NCBI RefSeq assembly: GCF_002743375.1
Contig: NZ_PDZC01000004.1
Span: forward strand, 62,001-126,000
Direction: 5' to 3'
Source of the DNA: Sporosarcina sp. P34
GTDB taxonomy: Bacteria > Bacillota > Bacilli > Bacillales_A > Planococcaceae
Length of the DNA: 64,000 nucleotides
Each line of letters starts with the position of its first letter. Position 1 is the stretch's first letter. A model generated the notes under the pieces. The model made no database searches, was not told where the DNA came from, and saw only the letters and a list, made by a program, of their open reading frames with translations. The position numbers were made by a program, and so were the translations under genes. This document shows positions 9,171 to 17,594 of this stretch, piece after piece.

Positions 9171-9356
9171 ATGCCATACGTCACAGTAAAAATGCTTGAA
9201 GGACGCACTGACGACCAAAAACGGGCACTATGTGAAAAAGTTACGCAAGCCGTTGTGGAAACGACTGGTGCTACTACTGATAGCGTAACAGTTTTCATTG
9301 AAGAAATGCCAAAAAATCATCTTTTTAAAAATGGGAAACGCATGAGTGATCAGTAA
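9171..9356 (+). CDS. ywhB: 4-oxalocrotonate tautomerase family enzyme
   Basis: A 61-residue tautomerase-superfamily monomer. After removal of Met the N-terminus is Pro (MPYVTVKMLEGR), the catalytic general base of this family, and the conserved arginine segment EGRTDDQKR follows. Members usually assemble as hexamers. B. subtilis YwhB is the matching homologue; its physiological substrate is not known. The binding site AAAGGAGG is strong. A hairpin terminator follows the stop. Confidence 0.92.
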   Translation: MPYVTVKMLEGRTDDQKRALCEKVTQAVVETTGATTDSVTVFIEEMPKNHLFKNGKRMSDQ

Positions 9357-9363
9357 AATCAGC

Positions 9364-9393
9364 AAAAGGATTCTCATCGTGAGAATCCTTTTT
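9364..9393. terminator. Bidirectional terminator between ywhB and ywgA
   Basis: AAAAGGATTCTCA and TGAGAATCCTTTTT form a 9-bp-plus stem with a 3-base loop and A/T runs on both sides, placed between convergent ywhB and ywgA. Confidence 0.88.
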
Positions 9394-9404
9394 ACTTGAT
9401 CCAT

Positions 9405-9911
9405 TTAGCTGACTGAACTTGTTTGCATCTCTTCGATGAAGGCAAAAGCTTGATCCATTTCTTGATCAGTAAAGTTCAATTTGTTTTTCACGATACGCAC
9501 TTTAGCAATTTGGTCTTCTTTGTCAAGCTGATCGAAAAATAGCAATGTTGAGACCAATTCCAAAAAGCGTGACGACTTCTCATTCAATCGCTCGATACAT
9601 TTCGGCAACTGTTCTTTTGGTGCTTCTGCTGTCGTAAGGAATTTCGATCCTTCATCCGTTACTTGATAGCAATATTGCTTATACGAACCCTTGTCCTCAA
9701 AACGTTCAGCCAAAAAGCCCATTTCACATAATTCTTCCACTCGCAATGTCAGTTCTTCCGAATAAGGACCATACATATGGAGCTCATATTTCTCAGCAAA
9801 CGGGAAATTCATTTTCTTTAATATATAAACCATTTTCTGCATTTTCTTACGGCCATTAACTTCATTTGCCAACGATATAAACTGAACGATTTTTGCATGC
9901 TCTTGCAGCAA
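9405..9911 (-). CDS. ywgA: YwgA family protein
   Basis: About 168 residues; a small cytoplasmic protein of the YwgA family with unknown function. It shows LANEVNGRKKMQKMVYILKK and ELHMYGPYSEELTLRVEELC, which resemble winged-helix-like regulators or antitoxin-associated domains (YwgA/GepA-like). The open frame extends to a TTG at 9920 that touches the AGAGGGG binding site, so I prefer the TTG at 9911, which has better spacing. It follows ywfO by about 18 bases and probably shares its transcript. Confidence 0.8.
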   Translation of the reverse strand: MLQEHAKIVQFISLANEVNGRKKMQKMVYILKKMNFPFAEKYELHMYGPYSEELTLRVEELCEMGFLAERFEDKGSYKQYCYQVTDEGSKFLTTAEAPKEQLPKCIERLNEKSSRFLELVSTLLFFDQLDKEDQIAKVRIVKNKLNFTDQEMDQAFAFIEEMQTSSVS

Positions 9912-9928
9912 GTCCCGCAACCCCTCTC

Positions 9929-11218
9929 TTATCCTCTTAACAATTCCAAAATCTTCTCATGCAACGGGTTTCCATCTACTAACAAGTCTTCAGGATAATA
10001 AATTTTATGATCTGTTCTGCGTTTTCCAGATATCGCTTCAACCACATCGGACAGCCGCGACAGTTCACGCAAATCGCCATTTTCTAGTTGTAAATAAATC
10101 GGCACTCGTTCATTCTCTTCACCTGGACGATAAAAATCGTAAGGTAAGTCAGATGAAGAATCCGTCACTAAATAATATTCAGGATCGAGTCCTGCTTCTT
10201 TAAACAATGTAATCAGTTCACCGAATTTCATATATTGCACTGCAGGATCAAACTCGGCGTATTGAAACAACCGTCTGTTAACAAAGCGATCGCATAAATC
10301 TGCTAAAATCGTGTCATCTTCTTCCATCCATAGTTGGAAATACGTTAATAATACGCCCTCATCAAGGGCTATGTACTCTTTCAATTTGAACTCTTGAGCG
10401 AAGAATGAAATGAAATGCGTGGGTTCTTGCTTAAATGCATACCCTGTTTCAAATAAAAATTTCGCTCTGTGTAAAATTTTAATAAGAATTACTTCCGCAC
10501 TTCGAGACACTGGGTGGAAATACACTTGCCAGTACATCTGATAGCGGCTCATGATATAGTCTTCCACTGCGTGCATGCCGCTATGCTTGATGACTACTTG
10601 GTCTTCCGTAGGACGCATGACACGCAAAATCCGTTCCATGTCGAAATGGCCGTAGGAAACGCCTGTGTAATATGCATCGCGTTGAAGATAATCCATACGG
10701 TCTGCATCGATTTGGCTGGAGATCAAGCTGACGACCAATTTGTCTGGATACGTTTTGTCGATCACTTCTGCCACTTTTTGTGGGAAATCTGGCGATACAC
10801 GACGCAGCACTTCGTGGACTTCAGTCTGTTCCAATAAAATTTGTTGGGTGAAATGTTCGTGGTCCAGATTGAATACTTTTTCAAATGCGTGGGAAAATGG
10901 ACCATGTCCCAGATCATGCAATAATGCTGCACACAGGGCGACGAGTCGCTGTTCTTCGTTCCATTCTTCACGCCCCCTGAAGCCGTCGTCGAGAATTCGT
11001 CGGACGATTTCATAGACACCAAGCGAGTGCTGGAAGCGGCTGTGTTCTGCACCGTGGAACACTAGGTAAGTAGTGCCAAGCTGGCGAATTCTGCGCAGGC
11101 GCTGGAATTCGCGTGTGTTGACTAGGTCCCATATTACGCGATCCCGGACATGTATGTAGCTGTGTACAGGGTCTTTAAACACTTTCTCTTCAGGCATTTT
11201 TTCGTTTTGGTACGCCAT
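9929..11218 (-). CDS. ywfO: HD-domain phosphohydrolase (YwfO, SAMHD1-like)
   Basis: A 429-residue HD-domain protein. Metal-binding residues are visible: RFQHS (His 64), LLHDLGHGPFSHAFE (His 101 and Asp 102) and SSQIDADRMDYLQRDAYYTG further on, the pattern of SAMHD1-like deoxynucleoside triphosphohydrolases. B. subtilis YwfO is the matching protein; a dNTP-hydrolysing role is inferred from the family. The start ATG has GGATGAGGTG upstream. It is followed by ywgA, as in B. subtilis. Upstream lies a large composite palindromic repeat. Confidence 0.9.
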   Translation of the reverse strand: MAYQNEKMPEEKVFKDPVHSYIHVRDRVIWDLVNTREFQRLRRIRQLGTTYLVFHGAEHSRFQHSLGVYEIVRRILDDGFRGREEWNEEQRLVALCAALLHDLGHGPFSHAFEKVFNLDHEHFTQQILLEQTEVHEVLRRVSPDFPQKVAEVIDKTYPDKLVVSLISSQIDADRMDYLQRDAYYTGVSYGHFDMERILRVMRPTEDQVVIKHSGMHAVEDYIMSRYQMYWQVYFHPVSRSAEVILIKILHRAKFLFETGYAFKQEPTHFISFFAQEFKLKEYIALDEGVLLTYFQLWMEEDDTILADLCDRFVNRRLFQYAEFDPAVQYMKFGELITLFKEAGLDPEYYLVTDSSSDLPYDFYRPGEENERVPIYLQLENGDLRELSRLSDVVEAISGKRRTDHKIYYPEDLLVDGNPLHEKILELLRG

Positions 11219-11351
11219 GTCGTCACCTCATCCTTCATTCGTTCTAGTATAACAAAAATCGACGTGACGTGACATAGTACTCTTTGACGGATTTTAGAAA
11301 GTATTGTGTATGGAACTTAAAATTTAGGAGAGCGACTTAGTATCTATAAGG

Positions 11352-11793
11352 GGATTGCTGCTCCAGCTGGGGACGCTTTCCGGAGGGCGTGGCTTGCTTA
11401 AATACAACTTATAAAAGTGCATGCTCCTAACGCTACGCTTTTACTCGCAAATGCCGTCCTTCGCTACGGCATTCGCTGATCCTCCCGGAGTCGCCCCAGC
11501 TTCCGCAGCAATCCTACATGGTAAGTGGTAGAACATGGTTCACCTTTTGTAAGTAGTGTGTAAGTTTTTGTTGTCTTTGAGCTTGTTTAAGTTCCTACAC
11601 AACGCTAATCACAATCCTAACTTTAATGAACTTCTGTAAGTATCACCCACCTACCTTGCAAGGGATTGGCGCGTAGGAGGGGCGACTCCGGGAGGATCAG
11701 CCCGATCAGGTGAGACAACCAAAGGGAGCTCCGCGACCTGGTTGGCTCACCGCGGGCCCTCCAGAACGCGTCCCCTCCGTAGCGCAAATCCCC
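11352..11793. repeat. Composite palindromic element, copy 1 (hairpin A - spacer - hairpin B)
   Basis: Hairpin A (11352-11514) begins GGATTGCTGC and ends GCAGCAATCC, with inner arms CCAGCTGGGGACGC and CGCCCCAGCTTCC and a further inner stem. Hairpin B (about 11662-11793) begins GGATTGGCGCGTAGGAGG and ends CCTCCGTAGCGCAAATCC. It includes a smaller stem around GGTGAGACAACC and GGTTGGCTCACC. The 150-base spacer is AT-rich. No reading frame is credible. The element fills most of the ywfO-rsfA divergent gap. Confidence 0.88.
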
Positions 11794-11963
11794 ACCCCAA
11801 CACTACCGCCAGCCTCTACCAACTACCATACTTAACTCCCACTCACCTAAAAAAACGCCCATTTTATTACCATCTTCATAGAATTTTGTAACTCTCTGAA
11901 TAAAAGACTCATCCCGTGGTCATAATGGCAGTAGAAAGAGAGTACAAGACAGGAGGCATGGAG

Positions 11964-12602
11964 ATGGTGAAAGTTAGACAAGACGCTTGGTTAGAACAAG
12001 ACGATGAATTATTGGCAGAGACGGTGCTACGACATGTAAGAGAAGGAAGTACACAGCTAGGTGCATTTGAGGAAGTAGGCGACGCCCTGAATCGAACAGC
12101 AGCAGCTTGTGGGTTCAGATGGAATGCAGTCGTGCGAAGAGACTATGAGAGTGAACTCTCTGAAGCGAAGAAAGAGAGAAAACAAACGTTACGTGTGCTA
12201 GGTACAGATTTTAAAAGACGTAATCAGCAAATGTACAGCCCCGAGACAGGCGCAGATGGTCAGGAGAAAATCCAGGTTCCATTATCAGCCCTATCCCTCG
12301 ATACAGTCATTGCCTATTTGATTCGCATGCATCATAACGGTGGTGCGGATACGGATGCACTTCGATGGAGACAGACAGCAAAAACAGCGACGGAACAAAT
12401 GAAATCGCTAGAAATGCAAATTGAAGAATTGAAAAAAGAGAATAAAACGTTGAAAGATGACTATGAGCAATTCGTCCAAATCATGAATCGTGCACGTCGA
12501 TTAATCGCTTTAAATGAAGAAAGCGAGCACGTTGCACCATTATTTAAAATGGAGCCAAATGGTAATCTAATCACATCAAAAGAGCCGCCAATCAATAACT
12601 GA
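11964..12602 (+). CDS. rsfA: RsfA family prespore-specific regulator
   Basis: A 212-residue Myb/SANT-like regulator. VRQDAWLEQDDELLAETVLR, EGSTQLGAFEEVGDALNRTA and AACGFRWNAVVRRDYE closely match the DNA-binding domain of B. subtilis RsfA, which fine-tunes SigF-dependent prespore transcription. A coiled-coil segment (about residues 150-185, EQMKSLEMQIEELKKENKTL) follows. I chose the ATG at 11964, 7 bases after AGGAGG; the ATG at 11958 is too close to it and the upstream extension has no support. The stop codon lies inside the terminator hairpin. Confidence 0.92.
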   Translation: MVKVRQDAWLEQDDELLAETVLRHVREGSTQLGAFEEVGDALNRTAAACGFRWNAVVRRDYESELSEAKKERKQTLRVLGTDFKRRNQQMYSPETGADGQEKIQVPLSALSLDTVIAYLIRMHHNGGADTDALRWRQTAKTATEQMKSLEMQIEELKKENKTLKDDYEQFVQIMNRARRLIALNEESEHVAPLFKMEPNGNLITSKEPPINN

Positions 12603-12618
12603 TTGGCAGCTTTTTTTC
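12584..12618 (+). terminator. Intrinsic terminator overlapping the rsfA stop
   Basis: GCCGCCAATCA and TGATTGGCAGC pair and are followed by seven T residues. The stop TGA is part of the stem. The weaker T-run on the other strand may also help end lipL. Confidence 0.85.
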
Positions 12619-12621
12619 GTA

Positions 12622-13458
12622 CTATGATAACATCTTTTGATTGCGTTCAAAGACACGTCGCAAATAGAATCCGTACAATTCCATTTCCTCGTCCGTTAAC
12701 CCATTGTGACGCACATCTTCCGTCAACGAGCGCAATACTATCTGCAGACGAATGACAACTTCATTGACCGTTAAAGGCGTGTCCAGAATTTCCGATAACG
12801 ATGCCATTGTATCAGGTTGGATTACAGGATAACTGAATTTCGTCTGTTGGCCCTGCAAGCCCTTCTCATAGACTTCACGTATTAACTCCGCACGTTCAGA
12901 ACCACTGCCTTCAACGCATAAATATACTTGCACAGCGACTCCTTGACGCAAACGACGCTGAGAAACCCCTGCGAATTTCTTGCCATCGACACTTAAATCA
13001 TATGATCCAGGACAATAAGATCCGATAATTTCATAGGCTTCTATCCGTTCGCCAAGCTCAGGAAATAATAGCTGAACTAGTGATACCATCGCTTCGTAGC
13101 CTATCGGAATATCAATCGAAGACTTTTGTTCAGAGAAGATTAAGGAAATATTTATTATCCCTTCATCTAAAACGACTGCAAGCCCTCCCGAATTACGAAC
13201 GATCGACTGATAGCCATGCTGCTCAATTCCTTCTATCGCTTGTTGAATAAACGGCATGCGATGATCTTGAATACCTAACACAATCGTTTTATCATGTACC
13301 CATGTCCTGACAACCGGTACACTTTGTTGCTGTCCAACTAATTGGCATAACGTGTCATCCATGGCGAAGGATTCGAGCGCAGAACGATTGCGTGCCGAAA
13401 TCGATTCGTCGATGAAACGCCAAGCTGGTTGATTCAGTAAATGTTTATCTTGTGACAT
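12622..13458 (-). CDS. lipL: Octanoyl-[GcvH]:protein N-octanoyltransferase
   Basis: Lipoate amidotransferase of the BPL/LplA superfamily, 278 residues. It moves the octanoyl group from GcvH to the E2 subunits of 2-oxoacid dehydrogenases during lipoate synthesis. The catalytic Cys is visible at residue 149 (IIGSYCPGSYDLSV), followed by the conserved Lys in DGKKFAG (about 160-161). RNSGGLAVVLDEG is the usual substrate-binding loop. In B. subtilis lipL (ywfL) also sits beside pta. The ATG start has AGGAGAG upstream. Confidence 0.93.
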   Translation of the reverse strand: MSQDKHLLNQPAWRFIDESISARNRSALESFAMDDTLCQLVGQQQSVPVVRTWVHDKTIVLGIQDHRMPFIQQAIEGIEQHGYQSIVRNSGGLAVVLDEGIINISLIFSEQKSSIDIPIGYEAMVSLVQLLFPELGERIEAYEIIGSYCPGSYDLSVDGKKFAGVSQRRLRQGVAVQVYLCVEGSGSERAELIREVYEKGLQGQQTKFSYPVIQPDTMASLSEILDTPLTVNEVVIRLQIVLRSLTEDVRHNGLTDEEMELYGFYLRRVFERNQKMLS

Positions 13459-13524
13459 GTCTAGCTCTCCTAAAGTAATTGATCTGGATTATATGTAGAC
13501 GGTTCACAAACTACGAGCCTGTCA

Positions 13525-14496
13525 TTATAAGCTCTGGGCTGCTGTGATGATAGATAGTTTATAGACATCTTCTGCAGAACAGCCGCGTGACAAGTCGTTA
13601 ACGGGTCCATTCAAGCCTTGAAGGATCGGACCAATCGCTTCGTATCCACCTAGACGTTCTGTCATTTTGTAACCGATGTTTCCCGCGTCCAATGTCGGGA
13701 AAATAAAGACATTTGCATCGCCTTTGATGACAGATTCTGGAGCTTTTTTCGCTGCTACACTTGGTACATACGCTGCGTCAAATTGGAATTCTCCGTCAAT
13801 CAATAGGTCAGGTGCCAATTCTTTAGCTATTTTAGCCGCTTCCACCACTTTTTTCGTCTCTTCGGTCACAGCAGAACCTTTCGTAGAGAATGAAAGCATC
13901 GCAACGCGTGGATCAATTCCGAATGCTTTTGCAGTTTTCGTACTTTCCACAGCAATTTCAGCTAATTCTTTGGCTGAAGGATTCACAGTAATGGCACAGT
14001 CCGCAAAAATTAAACGCTCTTCTTCTTTCATCATAATGAAAGCACCGCTCGTTTTTGAAACGCCAGGCTTCGTCTTAATGATTTGCAATGCGGGACGAAC
14101 TGTATCCGCTGTCGAATGTGCAGCTCCACTCACCAAACCGTCTACACGTCCTGTATAGATTAGCATAGTTCCGAAATAGTTTACATCTTTCAATTGCTCG
14201 CGTGCTTGCTCGATTGTAGCTTTTCCTCCGCGACGCTCCACGAATTTCTCCGCCAGTTCTTCAAAATAGGAAACGTTTGCAGGATCAATCAACTTAATTT
14301 CAGAAATATCGAAGCCACCATCTTTTGCTACTTTTTTTACTGCTTCTTCATTACCTAATAAAACTGGTGTAATAATACCTTCTTGTTGAAGATGTATAGC
14401 TGCTTCTAATATTCTGACATCCTCCCCTTCAGGTAATACAATCGTCTTTCCTTTACCTTCCAACGTTTTACGAATGCCTTCAAAAAGATCTGCCAT
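13525..14496 (-). CDS. pta: Phosphate acetyltransferase
   Basis: Phosphotransacetylase of 323 residues, a normal length for the short Gram-positive form without an N-terminal regulatory domain. It interconverts acetyl-CoA and acetyl phosphate in overflow metabolism. Recognisable segments are LPEGEDVRILEAA, LVSGAAHSTADTVRPALQII, GEFQFDAAYVPSVAAKKAP, FPTLDAGNIGYKMTERLGG and GPVNDLSRGCS. The ATG start has GGGTGGG upstream. It is probably transcribed with lipL (66-base gap). Confidence 0.96.
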   Translation of the reverse strand: MADLFEGIRKTLEGKGKTIVLPEGEDVRILEAAIHLQQEGIITPVLLGNEEAVKKVAKDGGFDISEIKLIDPANVSYFEELAEKFVERRGGKATIEQAREQLKDVNYFGTMLIYTGRVDGLVSGAAHSTADTVRPALQIIKTKPGVSKTSGAFIMMKEEERLIFADCAITVNPSAKELAEIAVESTKTAKAFGIDPRVAMLSFSTKGSAVTEETKKVVEAAKIAKELAPDLLIDGEFQFDAAYVPSVAAKKAPESVIKGDANVFIFPTLDAGNIGYKMTERLGGYEAIGPILQGLNGPVNDLSRGCSAEDVYKLSIITAAQSL

Positions 14497-14710
14497 GTGT
14501 AAATCCCACCCTTGTTATATTTTCCTATTCATCATACCTGAAAAGCTCAATTAATACACTAATAATTCCGGCGTTTTCAGATAGCTGTTCACGAGATATT
14601 CATTTTTGTAACGCCTGTTGTGATTTCAACCTTATTCCTTAACGAGTAAAGATTGTTTATGATACACTTGATAAAGAAACTACTTTATTTTAAAAGGAGA
14701 CTGAATTCAA

Positions 14711-15460
14711 GTGAACGAAGCAGCTATTACATTAGACGGTTGGTATGTACTTCACGATTTTCGCACAATGGACTGGGCTTCTTGGAAATTGATTTCAAAA
14801 GAAGAGCGTCAGGCAGCAGTGAATGAATTCCTAACTTTTTTGGAGCGTATACAAGAAGCAGATGATGCTAAAACAGGTAGTCATGCATTTTATACGGTCG
14901 TTGGTCAAAAGGCAGACTTTATGCTAATGACACTACGTCCTACAATGGATGAACTTCAGCAGTTGGAAGCGGAATTCAACAAGTTAATCATTGCGGATTA
15001 TACAATCCCAGCGTATTCCTATATATCGGTAGTAGAGTTATCGAACTATCTAGCAGGTGAATCTGACGAAGATCCATACCAGAATCCATATATACGCGGA
15101 CGTCTGTACCCTGAATTACCTCGCAGCCAATACGTTTGTTTCTATCCAATGGATAAGAAGCGCGAAGGCGAAGATAACTGGTACATGCTTGACATGGACC
15201 ACCGCAAAAGCTTAATGCGCAGCCACGGCATGATCGGCCGCGGATATGCAGGTAAAGTGAAGCAAATCATTTCCGGCTCCGTCGGCTTTGATGATTACGA
15301 GTGGGGCGTCACACTGTTCTCCGATGACGTGCTACAGTTCAAAAAACTCATCTATGAAATGCGTTTTGACGAAGTCAGCGCACGCTACGGCGTATTCGGC
15401 TCATTCTTCGTCGGTACAATTTTAGACGCAGACAAGCGCGAAGCATTTTTTGAAGTATAA
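14711..15460 (+). CDS. hemQ: Coproheme decarboxylase HemQ
   Basis: Chlorite-dismutase-family protein of 249 residues that converts coproheme to haem b in the coproporphyrin-dependent pathway of Gram-positive bacteria. Key residues are at expected positions: Tyr 145 (CFYPMDKKR), Lys 149 and the proximal His 172 ([14 protein letters not shown]). The GDD-like C-terminus [13 protein letters not shown] is typical. The start is GTG, with AAAGGAGA about 12 bases upstream. It sits next to pta, divergently, as in B. subtilis (ywfI). A hairpin terminator follows. Confidence 0.95.
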   Translation: MNEAAITLDGWYVLHDFRTMDWASWKLISKEERQAAVNEFLTFLERIQEADDAKTGSHAFYTVVGQKADFMLMTLRPTMDELQQLEAEFNKLIIADYTIPAYSYISVVELSNYLAGESDEDPYQNPYIRGRLYPELPRSQYVCFYPMDKKREGEDNWYMLDMDHRKSLMRSHGMIGRGYAGKVKQIISGSVGFDDYEWGVTLFSDDVLQFKKLIYEMRFDEVSARYGVFGSFFVGTILDADKREAFFEV

Positions 15461-15472
15461 TAGGTTAGATCC

Positions 15473-15504
15473 AAGCCGCGAATGAAACACTTCGCGGCTT
15501 TTTT
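15473..15504 (+). terminator. Intrinsic terminator of hemQ
   Basis: AAGCCGCGAA and TTCGCGGCTT form a perfect 10-bp stem followed by a T-run. Confidence 0.92.
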
Positions 15505-15540
15505 GTTGCGAAGAAAGAGGGAAATAGGGCTAGTGGTTCG

Positions 15541-16052
15541 GGATTGAAGCTCCAGCTGGGGACGCTCTCCAGGGGAGCAACCTTGAGCCAAGCGAACAGC
15601 GAAGGGTTCGCTTTGCCGTATTTCTGTGTACTTTGCAGAAATTAAGGCACCAGTTCAGGGTCCCAAGATCACTCTCTTCCCCAGGAGTCGCCCCCAAATT
15701 CCGCTTCAATCCTACGTGCAAAGTGGTTTAAATTAGAAGTATCACTGTCTATAGAAAGTGAATTATTGTTGGCTTCTAACTTAGTTAAATTTACGCGCAA
15801 CATAAGGTCTTGAATTTCACTCTCCAACTCCAGAAAGAGACATTAGTGAAGCGAAGTGAGAGCCGTTACGAAGGACGGCTTTTGCGAGTAAAAACGAAGC
15901 GTTAGGAGCATATCTTTGCACTAAAGGCGGCGACTCGGGAAGGATCAGCTCGACTGGTGAGACAACCAAAAGGAAGCGAAGCGACCTGGTTGGCTCACCG
16001 CGAGCCCTTCCGAACGCGTCCGCCTGGAACGTAGCGTAACGATGCATTCCCC
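15541..16052. repeat. Composite palindromic element, copy 2 (diverged)
   Basis: Hairpin A (15541-15712) starts GGATTGAAGCTCCAGCTGGG and ends CGCTTCAATCC. The spacer carries TTAGTTAAATTTACG-like sequence. Hairpin B (about 15830-16052) includes CGGCGACTCGGGAAGGATCAG, the GGTGAGACAACC / GGTTGGCTCACC stem and GAACGCGTCCGCCTGG. Compared with copy 1, B has gained an inner module (GAAGCGTTAGGAGCAT and neighbours) and its outer left arm is degenerate. It lies between hemQ and gerQ. Confidence 0.82.
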
Positions 16053-16107
16053 CAACTTCGAACTTCCCCCCTTCCAAAAACTTCATTCATACCCACTCCC
16101 TCTCCAA

Positions 16108-16116
16108 CATAAGATA
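16108..16116 (+). promoter_or_regulatory. Possible sporulation -10 element upstream of gerQ
   Basis: CATAAGATA fits the CATANNNTA -10 pattern shared by mother-cell sigma factors SigE and SigK, 160 bases upstream of gerQ, a coat gene expected to be expressed late. I could not identify a convincing -35, so this is tentative. Confidence 0.3.
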
Positions 16117-16275
16117 CAACCAAGGGGGTTTTGCTTTAGCTGTCATTGCGACAAACAAAAGGGAATAAATGCGCTTGCCCGTCTCACACAGACTCCATCA
16201 ACACGCAACGCACACTTCCCTCGCCCTACAAGACTGCCCGCGAGTAAAACTAACAGATCTGGAGAGGATGTTGAA

Positions 16276-16620
16276 ATGGTTCAATATTATTGGAATCCCG
16301 GCTATGCCCAGCAACAAATGGTCCCACCACAAACAAATGTACAGGGGAATGCACCAACACCGCCTTTTAGAGAGCAGTCGTACATCGAGAATATCTTACG
16401 GCTTAACAGAGGAAAACCCGGTGTCTTTCATTTTTCATTCGAACATGCGGTAGAAGCAGGCAAGAACACAAAAGCGATCACGGGTACGGTAGAAGCTGCG
16501 GGACGCGATCATGTCATCCTCAGCGAAGCTGGTACAGGACGACGTTATTTATTCCCTATGATCTACTTCGACTATGCCGAGTTCCCAGAGGAAGTAACTT
16601 ACTTCAATCAAACGCCATAA
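16276..16620 (+). CDS. gerQ: Spore coat protein GerQ
   Basis: A 114-residue inner spore-coat protein needed in B. subtilis for localising the cortex-lytic enzyme CwlJ. The C-terminal domain (PPFREQSYIENILRLNRGKP to EEVTYFNQTP) is clearly GerQ. The N-terminal region is short and Gln/Pro-rich (YYWNPGYAQQQMVPPQ) and contains no lysine before about residue 46, unlike B. subtilis GerQ, whose N-terminal lysines are cross-linked by transglutaminase Tgl. The start ATG at 16276 has GAGAGG upstream; a longer in-frame extension would run into the repeat element and is not credible. Confidence 0.9.
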   Translation: MVQYYWNPGYAQQQMVPPQTNVQGNAPTPPFREQSYIENILRLNRGKPGVFHFSFEHAVEAGKNTKAITGTVEAAGRDHVILSEAGTGRRYLFPMIYFDYAEFPEEVTYFNQTP

Positions 16621-16621
16621 G

Positions 16622-16650
16622 AAAAAACCGCTCATGCGTGAGCGGTTTTC
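16622..16650. terminator. Bidirectional terminator between gerQ and ywdK
   Basis: AAAACCGCTCA and TGAGCGGTTTT form a perfect stem with a short loop between convergent genes. Confidence 0.92.
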
Positions 16651-16655
16651 CTATG

Positions 16656-17036
16656 TTACCTTCCAAATTTTACTGCAGCAATGATCAACATGATCCACCC
16701 TACGATGAATGCAACGCCACCAATCGGTGTGATGGCGCCAAGTATTCCGATTCCAGATAAGCTGAGTACATACAGGCTTCCAGAGAAAATAACGATACCT
16801 GCCAAAATTAAATAGCCAGCCCATGATAGTTGCGTCGATGGTCCAAGCAATGTGCTACTCATCAAAATACCAATTACAAGTAATGCAATCGCATGGAACA
16901 TTTGATAGTGTACCGCGGTTTCCCAGACGGCTAAGTAATGTTCGGAAAGGCGATCTTTCAATGCATGTGCACCAAATGCTCCAAATCCAACTGCGATCGC
17001 GGCATTAATAGCTCCTGCGATAATGAAAAACGGCAT
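16656..17036 (-). CDS. ywdK: DUF423 family membrane protein
   Basis: A 126-residue integral membrane protein with about four hydrophobic segments. It matches DUF423 (YwdK) in [36 protein letters not shown] and [12 protein letters not shown], then [15 protein letters not shown]. Function unknown. The binding site is AAGGAATC. It is the last gene of a probable minus-strand group (DUF4230, ung, small Cys protein, ywdI, ywdK), whose order follows B. subtilis. Confidence 0.92.
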   Translation of the reverse strand: MPFFIIAGAINAAIAVGFGAFGAHALKDRLSEHYLAVWETAVHYQMFHAIALLVIGILMSSTLLGPSTQLSWAGYLILAGIVIFSGSLYVLSLSGIGILGAITPIGGVAFIVGWIMLIIAAVKFGR

Positions 17037-17134
17037 ACTGATTCCTTCTTTCTAACGAATGTTGTATATTCTGTTTCCAGTCTACCATATCGAAACATGT
17101 AAAATGACAGGTGTTTGTACGATTTTTGGTGCTA

Positions 17135-17398
17135 TCAGAAGTCAAACAGCGACTCTCCATTGGCATCCTCTTCACGCAATGGTTGCTCGTTCAGCGACGT
17201 AATTGGCGTCGCATGTACAGCGCTCGTTTGTATAACTTGTGGGATGGACGGTACAGATGGCCTTTCATCACCGAGCATCAAATTACATAACGTTCGCACA
17301 GCATAGATCGCTTCTCTTCGTGCTCCTTCATTCTGTGTTTGTTTCGCCAAGCGGACTTGTCGCTCCATTTCTCCGAGCATTTGTGCAGCTGTGATCAT
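17135..17398 (-). CDS. ywdI: YwdI family protein (DUF5327)
   Basis: An 87-residue, soluble protein. The N-terminal half is helical and charged (LGEMERQVRLAKQTQNEGAR, AIYAVRTLCNLML) and the C-terminus is low-complexity. Size, helix pattern and position between ung and ywdK match YwdI (DUF5327) of unknown function. Its ATG overlaps the stop of the preceding small gene (ATGA), indicating translational coupling. Confidence 0.75.
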   Translation of the reverse strand: MITAAQMLGEMERQVRLAKQTQNEGARREAIYAVRTLCNLMLGDERPSVPSIPQVIQTSAVHATPITSLNEQPLREEDANGESLFDF

Positions 17399-17571
17399 CG
17401 TATTTTCATCCCCTTTTTCGGTTCAAATTTCATACACTCCATACCAGAGGAGCGCTTTACCACTATCGATGGTAACATTTTCGTCTTGAATCCATATGCC
17501 TTACAGCCCCGCGGACTTGCGGGATCCCAAGTCGTATAAAAGAAGATACAGTCGAAGCAATTGACTGCCAT
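17395..17571 (-). CDS. Small cysteine-containing protein downstream of ung
   Basis: A 58-residue protein, MAVNCFDCIFFYTTWDPASP onward, with Cys residues in CxxC (5 and 8), then Cys in RGCKAYGF and Cys in SGMECMKF. This spacing suggests a small metal-binding (zinc-ribbon-like) or Fe-S fold. Similar short proteins are encoded beside or confused with uracil-DNA glycosylase in databases, but the sequence has no glycosylase motif. The start ATG has AAAGGA upstream. It lies 23 bases after ung and overlaps ywdI by 4 bases, so it is co-expressed with them. Function unknown. Confidence 0.82.
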   Translation of the reverse strand: MAVNCFDCIFFYTTWDPASPRGCKAYGFKTKMLPSIVVKRSSGMECMKFEPKKGMKIR

Positions 17572-17594
17572 CGTTACACATCCTTTCTCATTCC

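Noticed and set aside
11352..11793. Rho-independent terminators or rRNA/tRNA fragments as explanation of the palindromic elements
   Set aside because: The hairpins are far longer than terminators, lack T-runs, occur in a divergent intergenic region, and do not match rRNA or tRNA patterns.
16042..16275. N-terminal extension of GerQ
   Set aside because: The extension would be translated from the end of the palindromic repeat and has no binding site; GerQ begins at 16276.
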